The translations under genes were made by a program, and so were the position numbers. Below the pieces are notes generated by a model that had not been told where the DNA came from, did no database searches, and saw only the letters and a program-made list of their open reading frames with translations. Below, piece by piece: positions 51,346 to 62,710 of a stretch of DNA of 64,000 nt. The stretch is from Bryoerythrophyllum caledonicum (taxonomy: Eukaryota > Streptophyta > Bryopsida > Pottiales > Pottiaceae): positions 12,898,501 through 12,962,500 of the forward strand of contig OZ020517.1 in the NCBI GenBank assembly GCA_963971425.1. The letters run 5' to 3'. Numbering within the stretch: position 1 is the stretch's first letter; the number at the start of each line of letters is the position of its first letter.

Positions 51346-52970
51346 TTTCAACAAAGTACCATCTACAGTCAATGTACATTTCCTTCCCTTCAATTCATTG
51401 CGTAAAAGACAAGCCAACAACCATACTTTGCTCCATTATAGCATCTGCCACTGGCCCCTTCCAAAAAATCCAACTCAAAATACAAACCACAAATCAAAGA
51501 GTTAAAACTTCAGCTTTCTTTTAGAAACAACATGTTAGAATGTATACGTACAACCAATCATTTGATTTATACCAATATTAACCCAAATATTGTATATTTC
51601 CACCCCTCCCATCTTCAAACCCTTATTTTGTTAAAAAATCAAAACACCAAAAAAGAGTATTGGCTGCCAATCAAAACCAACCTGACCTTAAAATTGAAAA
51701 GGTAAACTTCAATCAACAAAAACCTACTTAATTCTAAATCAGGTAATGCTAACACTACTATCCAAACCACCAAAATCACCTCAAATTAACCCCCTAAAGG
51801 ACCAAAGAAATTTAGAAGACTCTCTACTCCATTGAGCAAAAAGTGCCAAGATGAATGGAAATGTAGGATTGTCTTTTAAACTTATGTGTTATGATGCTAT
51901 AAACAAATTGGAAAATTTTCCGTACAAATGGAACGATAATTGCAATAAAAGTGGAATAATTTATCCTCCACCGGACACTTAGTCCCTTAACCACTAAATT
52001 TATATGACAATTACACCAAAAACACTTCAAAAAGGTTGATTCCAATGTAATGAGTAAAGAAGGAAACCAAAACTTTTATTTCAAGTTTAAGCCGAAGGAT
52101 TTCAATTAAGACTTATTAATAGAGCTACTCAAAATATTTCATAAACTTTTATTACACTATTTGAAAGATTATAGTATTTGAATTAGAGAAAAAATTTCAT
52201 TTTTTTCATGCCTTGAGTAAATTAGCAAACTTTGACTTCACTTGGGTGTCAAGTTTTTGCACTACAAAAGGTCTAAATTCATTACCATCATGTCAAACAT
52301 GATATTGGTTCCTTGTATACTAATTTTAGAGGTAGGAAAGGGATGTAGCATATTTAAAACAATTTTTATTTGTTGCCTTTGCGCTTGGTTGTGTTTAAGG
52401 TTACTATTTTATTTCTCCCAAATCCGGTCTTTTTAGCTTATTTAAAACAATTGTGCAAGAAGTAGAGGTTCTAATATTGCGTATTGATGTTTTAATTTTT
52501 TGTGAAATTAATATGTTTTAGTACTATATTCCAATGATCAATAAGGAGGTTTACACAAAATCTAGTAGTAGGGGAAAAAAAGTAAAATATAAAGAATAAA
52601 AAAATGAAGATTTCTACATTTTATGTGGAAAAGAGAAAGTTTTTTGGTACCTTGCCCGACAATGTGTGACAATAAGTGAAAGCATTTGATTTGGGTTTAA
52701 ATTCTCATTTTCTCAATAGTTAAGAAATGATTTTTGACTACATGAAAGAAAATAACATTACTTGCTAGTATAAAAAATCTCACACTTAAAAGAATGTCCT
52801 GGTACTGTACTCGTTCCCTAACCTGGTTGTTCCCATCCAACCCCAGCGTTCCCACTTCCACCACTTTTCGTTCCCACGCGAAACCCATAAGTAGCCAAAC
52901 AGAAAGAAGCCATTACAAGCTACATCTCCACAACAAGCTACATCTCCATAACGTCCTTCTGATCCACTTC
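51346..52970. other. Tail of the large repeat and dispersed-repeat DNA
   Basis: To about 52050 the sequence follows the large repeat unit (ACAAGCCAACAACC, then CACCTCAAATTAACCCC and a YCTCTACTCCATTGA segment also seen at 44100 and 47870). The block 52220-52350 matches the SMP-30 intron block. No gene is supported. Confidence 0.5.
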
Positions 52971-52971
52971 T

Positions 52972-52995
52972 GATCGGTAGCTGCAGCTACCGATC
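52972..52995. repeat. Perfect 24-bp palindrome
   Basis: The half GATCGGTAGCTG is followed directly by its reverse complement CAGCTACCGATC. It is flanked by short GATCCACTGATCCACTGATC repeats and lies about 240 bp upstream of the broken H2A.X copy. Confidence 0.8.
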
Positions 52996-53159
52996 CACTG
53001 ATCCACTGATCGCCTGCTTCACCACCGCCTTCGACTCCCCGCGATACGCATTCTCACTCCCAACTCTCCATTCCATTACACATGTTTGTATGCAGACCTC
53101 GTCTCTTTGATACAACTCAAACTAGTGCGGAATGGATGTTAGATTTGGTCTCAAGCTGT

Positions 53160-53420
53160 AGAATTGATCTCAGTTTGGTTGGTGATTGAAGGGGGAGGTG
53201 CTGGTGTGTTTTGGATTTGCAGGCATTCATGACGATGAGTTCTCCGGGCGGGGAAAGCGGGGGCCGGGGCGAGTCCAAGTCCGTGTCGTGGTCGCAGAAG
53301 GCGGGGCTGCAGTTTCCGGTAGGCAGGATTGCGCGCTTCTTGAAGGTCGGCAAGTACGCGGAGCGCGTCGGAGCTGGGGCGTCCGTGTACCTGGTTGAAG
53401 CTCTTAAGTTACAAGCTGCC
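53160..53420 (+). pseudogene. Broken copy of H2A.X exon 1 with its leader
   Basis: The ATG equivalent is at 53235. From there about 60 codons match exon 1 of the intact H2A.X at 31830, including [18 protein letters not shown] and [10 protein letters not shown], with changes such as a Trp in place of the Arg before SQK, and loss of several residues in the N-tail. Homology ends near VYL, just before the position of the intron, so exon 2, the docking domain and the SQEF tail are all missing. The upstream GAAGGGGGAG...TTTGCAG leader-intron end is kept, so this is a DNA-level duplication and not a processed retrocopy. The frame continues with unrelated residues to 53471. It cannot make a working histone. 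Confidence 0.88.
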
Positions 53421-53659
53421 AAGATTCAGACGCAACACACAGGATTACCACACATTGCCACACACAGCTGATTGGCATGATCAGGTAGTTGTTACATAGG
53501 GCCGCTAGTTGTTACAACAACTGCAGCGCGCGCTCACAAATCCAGAAACAGATTTAGTAACTGTAGTGACAAGAATCATGTAGATGGACACATAGCAAGC
53601 CCAGCCATGGACCAGTTGTTACAGCATCATGATGAGACCTCCTTCATGATCAACTCAGG

Positions 53660-54060
53660 CGCTCTTGGATGTGGCCGGAGCGAACACCATGTCGCCCTCG
53701 ACCAGGAGCCGTCTAGAGCGGCCTAGATAACCTTGGTGTCCGTCACGCTCACATTAACTTATACGTCTTTGATGGGAATGCGATATGGTGACACACGATT
53801 ATCTTCTTACGCTCCGCAATAGAACGAGACTTCCATGATCTTCACAGGAAGCCTTCACAAGGGGAGCGGAGGAGGGCGCTCAAGTGGTCGGAGAAGTTCA
53901 CGGTGAAGGCTCTTGTGATGATCGTGAAAGTCGTCTTTGTTGCCGAGGATAAGAAGATTGTCGTGTGCCATGATATTGCGTTCCCACCAACGATGTATCA
54001 CTACCATTGTGTGACGGACACCAAGGTTATCCAAACACGAATCCCGCTTCATATTATTGA
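53660..54060. pseudogene. Possible BURP-domain gene remnants in inverted arrangement
   Basis: In the plus strand about 53880-54045 encodes a stretch with DKKIVVCHDIAFPP and a further HYHC about ten residues on. That recalls the CH-x10-CH core of BURP domains, cell-wall-associated plant proteins. The interval 53735-53870, read on the minus strand, is a diverged copy of the same DNA (shared GTGAAGGCT, AAGAAGAT, CGTGTG and GACGGACACCAAGGTTATC). The two copies therefore lie in inverted orientation. The reverse copy has stops. The rest of the domain is not seen. The assignment rests on a short motif. Confidence 0.35.
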
Positions 54061-54359
54061 AGAAAGGAATTATTCTATTTTGTTTTGCTCAAGGTGTGTG
54101 AAATTGTCAATGCCAATTTTGGGATCATGATAATGGTTGGGGGGAAGTGTACATACTTGGATGTTATTTCAAAAGCTGAAAGAGGATTGATACCACATAC
54201 AAGCACTCCCGGGCATTACCAATTGCTTACAAGGATCCAAGTACAGTTCCGGATGATTACCCGACAGATTGAGAGAATCCATGGCTGTGCGAGGTTGATC
54301 GCAAGGTTATCTCTTCGAGACTGCTTTCAGTTGATGGAGTGTGGTTTCTGCTGCTGAGT

Positions 54360-55980
54360 CATTCTTGAGGGAATGTGATTCGGTAATAGCCTAGTATGAT
54401 TTCGTGGCAGCAATCTGCATTGTGAGAGTGAGATTGATCATGTGAATTGTAGCCTCTTGTGTTGGAGTTAGTGATCGTCTTGATAGAATCTTTGGTTAAC
54501 CAAACAGAATTAGAAGCATGAACTGACCATTCTGATGATTCATATCCTGATGACCAACTAAGGTAGGACGACCCAAAACCGACCCGTGACCCAATTCCTT
54601 CCCAGATTTTACAAGAAGAGATGGAGCCTGTTTTATGACCAAGGAATTTATAAGTAACTTTCCAGACTTTTAAAAAGGAGGTGGAGCCTGTTTTGTGACC
54701 AAGGAATTTATAAGTGATAGTGTAGAGGTCTGTTGTCTGCATGGGGGTAAGGGCAATTCTCATGTGTGGGCACAATACATTATCTGAGCGTGGTACCATG
54801 TTCCAGCCCAATTCTGTATCACTTAGCATTTGTCACTTTACTTGAGAGCTCAGGCGAAAAGAATCAAGGTTTGTTGTTTCATTCAAGTGTAGTTTTGAGA
54901 ATCAGGGTGCCGGTGTACTGACTTGTGTGAAAATTTTGCATTTCAAAACGCACCTTCATATCCTCCAAAAAGTCTCTCAACCCCACCAAACACAACATTT
55001 AAAGCTTTCATATGTAAATGAACATCAAAATATCAAAACCACAACCGCATTAAAAGCCTTGCACACACTGGCCCATAATCTGAAGCCTAGTTCACGCAAT
55101 TGCTCTGAATGTTTGATCTACCAACCACAATGATGATAGTAACCAAAAAGATTCATGAGTGTGATAGCTTGTGTGAAAGTCAAAAATTTCAAAAAGGAAA
55201 TCACTAAGAAATTTGCCAAAGACTACTTTGCCCGATTAGAGCATTTCCAAAAAACTCCCAAAAAGCTCCTAAAAAACTATCAGACCCCATTACATTAGCC
55301 TTTAACGCCTACGAAACACTAGTAGGATTATCTATTGTGCTTTTGGTGTTGTAACTTTCACCATGATTACCTATTGTTGTTGCCTTATTCATAACACACT
55401 TTGAGCTCCGAGAGCTCTCCAAACGCATCTCTTTGATCTTCAATTGTGTAGTGGGGTCGCAATGAAATGTACCTACTTTGTAGATGACATTATGCATAGT
55501 CTATTATAATTGTAGATTTTCCGAGTGCCTCATGATCCACTTACACGTCACCAGGTTGATGTTGGAACCACGTTGCTAACAATTTGTAGAGTCCTCCTAC
55601 TAATACATAATCCTTCCAAGGATAATCGCATGCCTGCTTCAGATGATCATACATGATTTATTCATGCTTCAGACAATCATACATGATTTATTCATAGGCT
55701 TCCTCTCTGCTCTGATAAATTGCAACGAATCCTCTGAGTATGAAGGCGCTATCTTGTGGCTCCATCAAATCCCTGAACAATTCAAATTGAACAAAAGCTT
55801 GATCCGAAGACATGACAAACAAACAATTGATGATCTAAACACAAAACAACAAATAGAGACAAAAAATGATCAATGATCCTCATCACATACCAAAGAGAAG
55901 AGGTTCCAATGAATGCAAAATTCAAGTACCAACTCTCATGAAACCAAGATCATGCCCGATAGAACAAAATTGGAGCTACG
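54360..55980. other. Repeat-derived DNA, no gene supported
   Basis: The block 54484-54580 matches 36481-36580. A 60-bp unit with GGAGCCTGTTTT(A/G)TGACCAAGG is doubled at about 54620-54715. A direct repeat CAGA(T/C)(G/A)ATCATACATGATTTATTCAT is doubled at 55638-55696. No coding signal is seen. Confidence 0.45.
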
Positions 55981-55983
55981 ACT

Positions 55984-56114
55984 ATAATCCTTAAAGGCCG
56001 GGCTGGCTATGGCCGATGGTTGAATCTACAAGTGTGATAGATTCTAAATAACATCATCTAGTACACTCGTAGATTTTTCATCAAGCATAGCCAACCCGGC
56101 CTATAAGGGTTAAG
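55984..56114. repeat. Imperfect foldback (arms about 50-60 bp)
   Basis: The left arm (about 55984-56043, with AGGCCGGGCTGGCTATG and ATCTACAAGTGT) pairs with the right arm (about 56056-56114, with ACACTCGTAGAT and CATAGCCAACCCGGCCT). The loop is short. The arms differ at several places. It could be a foldback MITE or a small hairpin RNA gene. Confidence 0.6.
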
Positions 56115-58488
56115 CTACCAGGTAAACACAACCATAAGAACAATAATAAATGCTCTTAGATGAAATCAATATGATTTAAGAGAGTCTATTACTTTATCAA
56201 TTAATAGGTTTTTGCAGAATAATTCATACTTTGAATGAAAGAGTTTCAGATGTGCAATAGATTGAAAGGTTTGCATCGACATATCACAAGTGAATTAAAC
56301 ATTTTTGCATGATTATCGATGATTTTTTTACTTTTGTCTGATTGATTGTATCCAAAAGTGTTCCAAAACTGATATGAATCAAAAAAGAAGTTTTTCTATG
56401 CAATGAGGGAAATTAACAATTACAAAACAATGAAGAGTCTCTCAAAGACAAATTGCAATCAAAGTTTAAGACCAAAATCATAAATTTGCATGTGTGTAAA
56501 ATACAACATAGTATTGTGTGGGCCGTGTGGCATGGTATTTGTAGGTATTCATAGTATTTTGGTGTACTTGATGTATTTTGTGATGTATTTCTATCATTTT
56601 CAAGAGTCTCGTAACTTCTACTCGCCATAAGAACTTTGCAAAGTGTACTTCTACTTTGTGGACAAATCTAAGCTTCAAATTTCACAACCTATTCCCTCAT
56701 CGATATGATGGAAATTGAGATTTTACACATCCAAAGACCACATTTGGGTCTCTCAAGCACTAAAGGGTTCAAAGTGGAGCTTCATTCAATTTGCAATAAT
56801 TTAATTATTGATCTTGAATGATGCATTTGATATTTTTTACCTCAAAATTTGGCTTCTTTGTGAACATTTGTGTGACATAATGATTTCCTTGACTCAACTT
56901 GTGTGATTTTGATCATTACTCTAACTTGACCTTGGCTATGACACTCTTGACTTATTGTCCACATTGTTTCCTTTGACCATTTTAAACTCAAACTTTGTTC
57001 TCGTTTACCATTTTGAACCCAAAGTTTGTTATCTTCAACTATTCATCACTCCTCTTCCCCTCGTACGTCACTTTATTCTCTCTAACTCACCTTTTACAAG
57101 ATTTTGACTCTCTTGACTTGTCTTTCAAATGTTTTTTGACCGTCTTCAATTCAACCTTAGCTTCTAGTATGATCTTTGTGATTGTTGTCGCACAATCTTT
57201 ACATCATATTAACTCTTTTTCTCCCACGTTGCTATCTTTTGCCATTCATAATGCAACTTTGGTCTTTTCATGATTTAGATGAATTTTATAGCCCATCAGT
57301 AGGAATTTTGGCCCCTTTGGCTCCATTTATGACATTGTCCAAATGTGATTTTTGGTGATTTCTTCTATCAATTTGTGCATAATATGATTGACACTCTTGA
57401 TTTGTTGTCTACATTTTTTCCTCTAGCCTCTTTCATTGGTGTAAGCCACTCACTTTGATCTTGTTTGTCTATTCCCATCCTTGGCTCAAACCATTGCCGT
57501 CTTAATGATTTTGATGATTTTGATAATTTTGATGGCTAAGTTTCTCCTCCATTGTTAGTAATTTGTCTTTTAGGTTGTCCACTTTCATCATCTCTGACTT
57601 AGCCTTTGTGATTTTGATGATTTTGTCAAACCAACCAACTCAATATGTTGAGTCTTGATGGTGATTTTCTTGACTTGTTGCCCACGTTATCCTTGTTTAC
57701 CTATGATCAATGCACGTCGGCCTCTTCACCGTCTTCATCCATGAAACGACAAAAATACTCTAGCATTATAGTACCAACTCCACCATCAACCATGTCTTCC
57801 AGCAGCCTTTTCCACCCTCTACCTCTCCACCTTGTCCAAGACTTGTCGCCCACGATAAATGCTCTAAAGACTTCTCTCTACCTTCTCTGATAAATGCTCG
57901 TCATTATCTGGGCTTTATTCCACCAACCTCCACCGTCAACTTTGTCCACCTTACACCTGTCCACAATGTCCGAGACTTGTCGCCAATGATGTTCTTTCTA
58001 CCTTGTTGGATCAATGCTCGTCTCTATCTTTGCCAACTGCTGCCACTAAAAGACAAAAAATCTAGCTTCATTTCATGAACCTCCACCGTCAACTCTGTCT
58101 ACCCTCCACCTGTCCACCCAGTCCAAGACTTGTCGCCCATGTCGTCATTTTTACCTACTTGTCGTCCTTTTTGCCTACTGTCATCAATACACGTCATAAT
58201 CTCCACCGTGAACTCTGTCTAGTACCCTCCACCTATCCACTCAGTCCAAGACTTGTCACCTATGTTGTCATTTTTACCTAATCTTATCAATACACGTCAC
58301 AATCTTTTCCGCCTGCCACCACTAAAAGGCAAAAAACTCTAAGTGTATCCCACCAAGTTCCACCGTCCACCATGTCCACCCTCCACCTGTAGACTTCGAA
58401 AATTGTCTTCAAACATTCAAAGGGCACATTTAGCTTGTCGCACTTTAATATGTCAACAAAAGAAAGCATTATTAACAATCAACATACA
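56115..58488. repeat. Further partial copy of the large repeat, including a near-duplicate of 46540-47440
   Basis: 56270-56590 matches about 40650-40930 (CACAAAACAATGAAGAGTCT, then ACAACATAGTATTGTGTGG). About 57441-58470 is a close copy of about 46540-47440, with long identical runs such as TATGATCAATGCACGTCGGC and CTAGCATTATAGTACCAACT-like pieces, plus an extra short duplication near 58150-58250. The relationship is direct, with an offset of about 10.9-11.0 kb. Similarity stops near 58488, where the next element appears to begin. Confidence 0.8.
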
Positions 58489-59195
58489 TGACATTGTCCA
58501 AATAACTCCATATTCGTTATATTGGGAGATTTAGCGACTCCCAAATTAACACATGTTGGACATAAGAGCTAAAGTGCACATCTAAACTCTACACTATGGA
58601 GGGATATGAGTTTCTATGGAATTGGGAGGTAATGTTCACTACAAAAATCCCTAGAAAAATAAGTATCACGGATAACATTACATTTCAAATCTAACTATAA
58701 TATTCAAAAGATGTACATATTAGTCGACACTTCTTTTATACCACATGTGTTCATTGAATATGAATAGCTTAATATTCAAACTGAAGCCTTAGAAGTTACA
58801 AAATTCTCTCCAAGCTACTAACTCGGGTTATCACCATGCTCGAAGTTTAGCCAAAAGTGAGCTACATGACGGACAAATAGCCACTTGTAAGAAAATTAGC
58901 TAAACATATTTTGAAACCGTATTTAAATTCAAAAGAATTTCAGCTCACCTTGTGGAATACATGGCTAATAAAATATGTCGCGAGTTTCAAATGATGGTGT
59001 TGAGAAGTGGAAAAAAGTTGCACACACGGTAGCTCTCTTTGAGCTAAAGTGTAGCCATCACTTAGAGGTGCAATGAACTAAAAAAAGTAATTCCACACTT
59101 TAGCTCCACTTGACCTAAAGTGCGCACCATTACTAAGTGCAGTGAACTAAAAAGAAAATTTGCTCACACTTTAGCTCCACTAGAGCTAAAGTGTG
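58489..59195. repeat. Left flank of the transposase gene with AGCTC-N5-GAGCT palindromes
   Basis: Copies are AGCTCTCTTTGAGCT at 59031-59045, AGCTCCACTTGACCT at 59102-59116 and, at 59165-59195, an inverted repeat with 13-bp arms CACACTTTAGCTC and GAGCTAAAGTGTG around five bases. A half-site GAGCTAAAGTGCAC lies at 58566-58579. A separate hairpin TTGGGAG-N9-CTCCCAA lies near 58537-58559. These look like subterminal repeats of the element whose transposase follows. I could not find a terminal inverted repeat. Confidence 0.75.
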
Positions 59196-59733
59196 CACCA
59201 ACATTTACTTTCTATCATAAACCATGAAGGCAATTACTGGAATTATTGGTTTTAAGATTAGAGGCAATTTACCACATTGTTATATCAAAAAGGGAACAAA
59301 AACATACTACAAATTATCACTGGTACGCAAAAATAATGGAGAGAATAATATGCCCAAAATTTAGCTCAAATCAACTACAAGGTGAATTAGTCAATACTTC
59401 ATAGCAATCATTGGCATCAAATGTAGTCATACAGAGAGTAATCAAATACAAATATCTATAATCTCTGCACCAATGGATCTAACCATACTACATGATGTAT
59501 CACGCATCAGAATCCAAAATCTTGGAAAAGGAAAGTTCATTTATCTAAGTCTATTACAATTCGGACGCAACAAGTGCTTCCAAGGAGGCCTTGATAATCA
59601 CTACTTGCCCCCTCAAAATTTTTGTAGTTGAATCTTGTACATGACCTTCATCCCTCTTTGAAGACCTAAGTTTCCATGCTCTCAAGATAGAATCGGTAAT
59701 CTCCCACGTCATGGCTATCACCTTTTCATCTGT
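59196..59733. other. 3' flank of the transposase gene
   Basis: One half-site TTTAGCTC lies at about 59360. No gene is supported. Confidence 0.4.
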
Positions 59734-62343
59734 CTAGCGAAGGTTGCCATCTGTATCCCAATCTTCATAGAACTTCAGAACATCCCGATCGTGTGATATA
59801 GGGCGGAAGAATTGGATACGGACGGTATTTGGCATATCCGGATTAGAGTTAGGATTTGAAATTGCTTGAGCAATCCAAAATGGGCGCTCGTCTCTATCAC
59901 AAGGCCGCAATGCAACAAAATAGCCAGCAAAAATATCACGACCAACTCTAAAAGAAGGAGGTGGACGATCGCGCCTCTGGCCAACAAAATGCTCATCTTT
60001 ACCGTACTCCTTGCGTACCTCATCCTCCGTTGCGAATTCATCTTCAATAGCATGGGCGATTCGCGTCGTTGGCCAAAAGTCGTCTTCCAATGATATGGGC
60101 GTATCCATTGGATGAGTTAGAGCATCTCTAACGACGCGCCAATAGTACAATAGCCGCTCATAACGTGATCTAGATCCTGAAAGTCTCTTCACCACCTCAA
60201 GGAGATGACGCATCGTAGAAGGCTTCACTGCAGCAGGTTCTCCGCGAGGCCATAAAGTTCTTCATTCAGAATCTTCCTTCCATAATTTGATGCCACTACC
60301 TTCTCCTCCTTTAGGAAGCCAATCCTCATCATCACAAAGGATTTTATACTTCATTACCGGACAACCACTTGAGTCGAGATAAAACTTGAACTGATGAGCC
60401 TTCGTACGACCCTGCAAAGCTTCATCACCGTCCGCAATCATGTCCCCGATGAACTTCTTAATGTCAAGAACCTCTTAGATGAGATGCGAGATTGTGGGAA
60501 CACTCTCATTTTTCATGAACAACCTCATGAGCAAAGGAATGGTTGGAAAACTCTCCTTCCTCAGTGTCATACTCCAACGTCCAAATAATACATCTATATC
60601 ATCATGTGTGTGACCAACTAGCATGAAATTAACATATACCTCGCGGAAGATGCTTTTTGCAACAAGGAGAGACCAAAAACAAAAAACAAATTAATTTTTG
60701 TTATTACCAACAACATTGTCCATTTGCACGTTCAATATTGGAGGCAAAGGCCTCCCTGGAACTAGGATATCTGGAATCTGTCCTAATGGATCCAAAGACA
60801 TCTCTGCACCCCATAATACCGCCGTATACAATGGATGAGAACTATATTCAGGAAAAAATTGACGGGACGATGATTTCGGAGGCACCTCCAGGTCACGCAA
60901 TAGTTTTGCGAACGACCCGACCGTGTAATTGGCATCATGGGAGTATAAATCAAGGCCGTAATGGGCGTAACGTTGGTCCACTAGACCATGGGCAACCATG
61001 CCTGTGACTGCAAGAGGCAACTTCAAAAGCCCATCTAAGTGCTTTGTTTTATGTGAAAAATTTGGGGAGGTGGTCTTTGAGTGATCCATCTTATCATGCA
61101 TGAAGGTTTGAACCTCATAGGGCGCCGACTTTGAGCAAAATCGGTTGAGGTAGTACAAGTCCCAATGTGCAAAAGCAGAATCGATGTGGACCTGCATCTT
61201 CTTTTGCCATAGTAGTGATGCTTGTGTTCCAGGCTGAGTAAGCTTCTTTTGATCCTGGTATTTGTCACACGTAGAACAATGGGCAAAGTTATCTCCACCT
61301 TTCTTGGCATAGTTTCTCAGGGAAGCTCACCCGCCAAATCATATTCAAGTTTGAGGTTGAGATTGGCGGCAATCCACAGTTAGCGAGGTGATCATTAAGA
61401 AGCGGTATTTGATCCTTCCACTTAAAACTTGTAGGAAGGACCTTTGCCACAGCCTTCTTGCTAGATGGAAGAATACAAAACTTGTGAGGCATGTGGTCCA
61501 CATGTCTATCGAGGATGGCTCGAAGAGCAGCAGTAGCCACAACCGTATAACCTCTAGGCTTATGCAAACCAGTATTCCTGTGGTGTTGAGCCGTATGACG
61601 AGTGGCAACGTCCTTCGCATTTGGATAGAAAGTACTCGAACTTACACCCATGATTTTCATCTAGGCATGGGCACAGACGTCTACATCCTCTGGAGTCACA
61701 ACCTTCCTACCCACAGCGTTTCTATGAAACTGTCTGTAAACGTTGAGTTTGATATGATTTTGAAACTGTACGATGGTCTCATTGTACAAGCGTGTCCGGA
61801 GGACTTTTCTTTTATCTCTATGGTAGTGTTGGACACAGTTTTGAATGCAACAGCTATTGCTCGCAACTGCGTTAATGGAATGAGGGGTCATGAGGAATTG
61901 AGCATTCCTAGACACTGTTGGACGTGTATTTCTTGAGGAATTGTCGTACGAACAAGTGCTCCCACCTAGAGGTTTGTTACGCTCAACCAACCAGACATTG
62001 TAATCGTCTCTAAGGCAATGATGGAAGAGACTCACATCGTTTAAAAAGATTTGTTGAATTGGCCAGGACTTAAATGAGTACGTCTATTCATCAGGAGCTT
62101 CCTCCTCAACAAAAGTAATGGACACTAGTACTACATTATTTGAATTGCCAAGATGACCAGAAGAGCTTAGAATTGCACTAGACCGAACATTGCAAACCAA
62201 CCCTCCGCAATGCGAACATCCAAACCATTGTGAAGCGAAACAGTCATCCGGACCCAGAGACGGCAAGGAATAACATTAAACTCAGGAAGGTCCCGGTTCA
62301 CGAGAGCGTCAACATGAACCTCGTCATTCTCCGAGGAAGACAT
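59734..62343 (-). pseudogene. Decayed DUF7869-like transposase gene
   Basis: Successive minus-strand frames between an ATG at 62343 and a stop at 59734 read as one protein family. In order they show a Cys-rich N-terminal part with CCIQNCVQ, a segment GVSSSTFYPNAKDV, a zinc-like C-x2-C (FAHCSTCDKYQ near 61270), HDKMDHSKT near 61095, NVQMDNVVGNNKN near 60710, and GHTHDDIDVLFGRW near 60610. The conserved Asp/Asn residues and the GHTHxDID motif are what I know from DUF7869-type proteins, thought to have an RNase-H-like transposase core. The last part (60228-59734) is open for 164 residues and rich in Trp, Arg and Asp. An in-frame TAG lies at 61661-61663 before MKIMGVSS, a frame change occurs near 61300, and another stop lies near 60475, so the gene is dead. 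Palindromes of one family flank it on both sides. Confidence 0.7.
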
Positions 62344-62710
62344 CCTGCATTCCAATAAGTAAAATATTAGATTATCCTTCCAATCAGTATGGGTGAATAC
62401 CTTGTAGGAATGGAAATCAATGCAGAAGCAGATGAAGTGGGTAATTTAGCTCGAACTGAGGTAAAGTCTGGCACTTGGAAAAGAGGACTTGCATTTAACT
62501 AAATTGACATTGTAGAACAGGCAAATTAAGCTCGACTCGAGGTAAACTCAAGTGGTATTATTTGACAAGAATACAATTTCATGTCAACGCTACTAATGCG
62601 AATATAAAATAATCACACCCTTGACAATGACAATTTAGCTCGACCCGAGCTAAAGTGTCAAACTTCAAACATTATGACAGTTTAGCTTGACTCAAGCTAA
62701 ACTGTCCTTC
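62344..62710. repeat. Right flank of the transposase gene with TTTAGCTC-GAGCTAAA palindromes
   Basis: Copies are AGCTCGAACTGAGGT at 62448-62462, AGCTCGACTCGAGGT at 62529-62543, TTTAGCTCG-ACC-CGAGCTAAA at 62634-62654, and a 31-bp palindrome at 62676-62706 with 15-bp arms (GACAGTTTAGCTTGA and its exact complement) around one base. This is the same family as on the left side of the transposase gene, which ties both flanks to one element. Confidence 0.8.

Noticed and set aside
37296-52970. LTR retrotransposon or viral fossil
   Set aside because: I saw no long terminal repeats and no protease, reverse transcriptase, integrase or capsid-like frame.
38370-58480. Many short frames rich in Leu, Phe, Ser and Cys
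   Set aside because: They follow the T-rich repeat composition and recur with every repeat copy; none shows a conserved motif.
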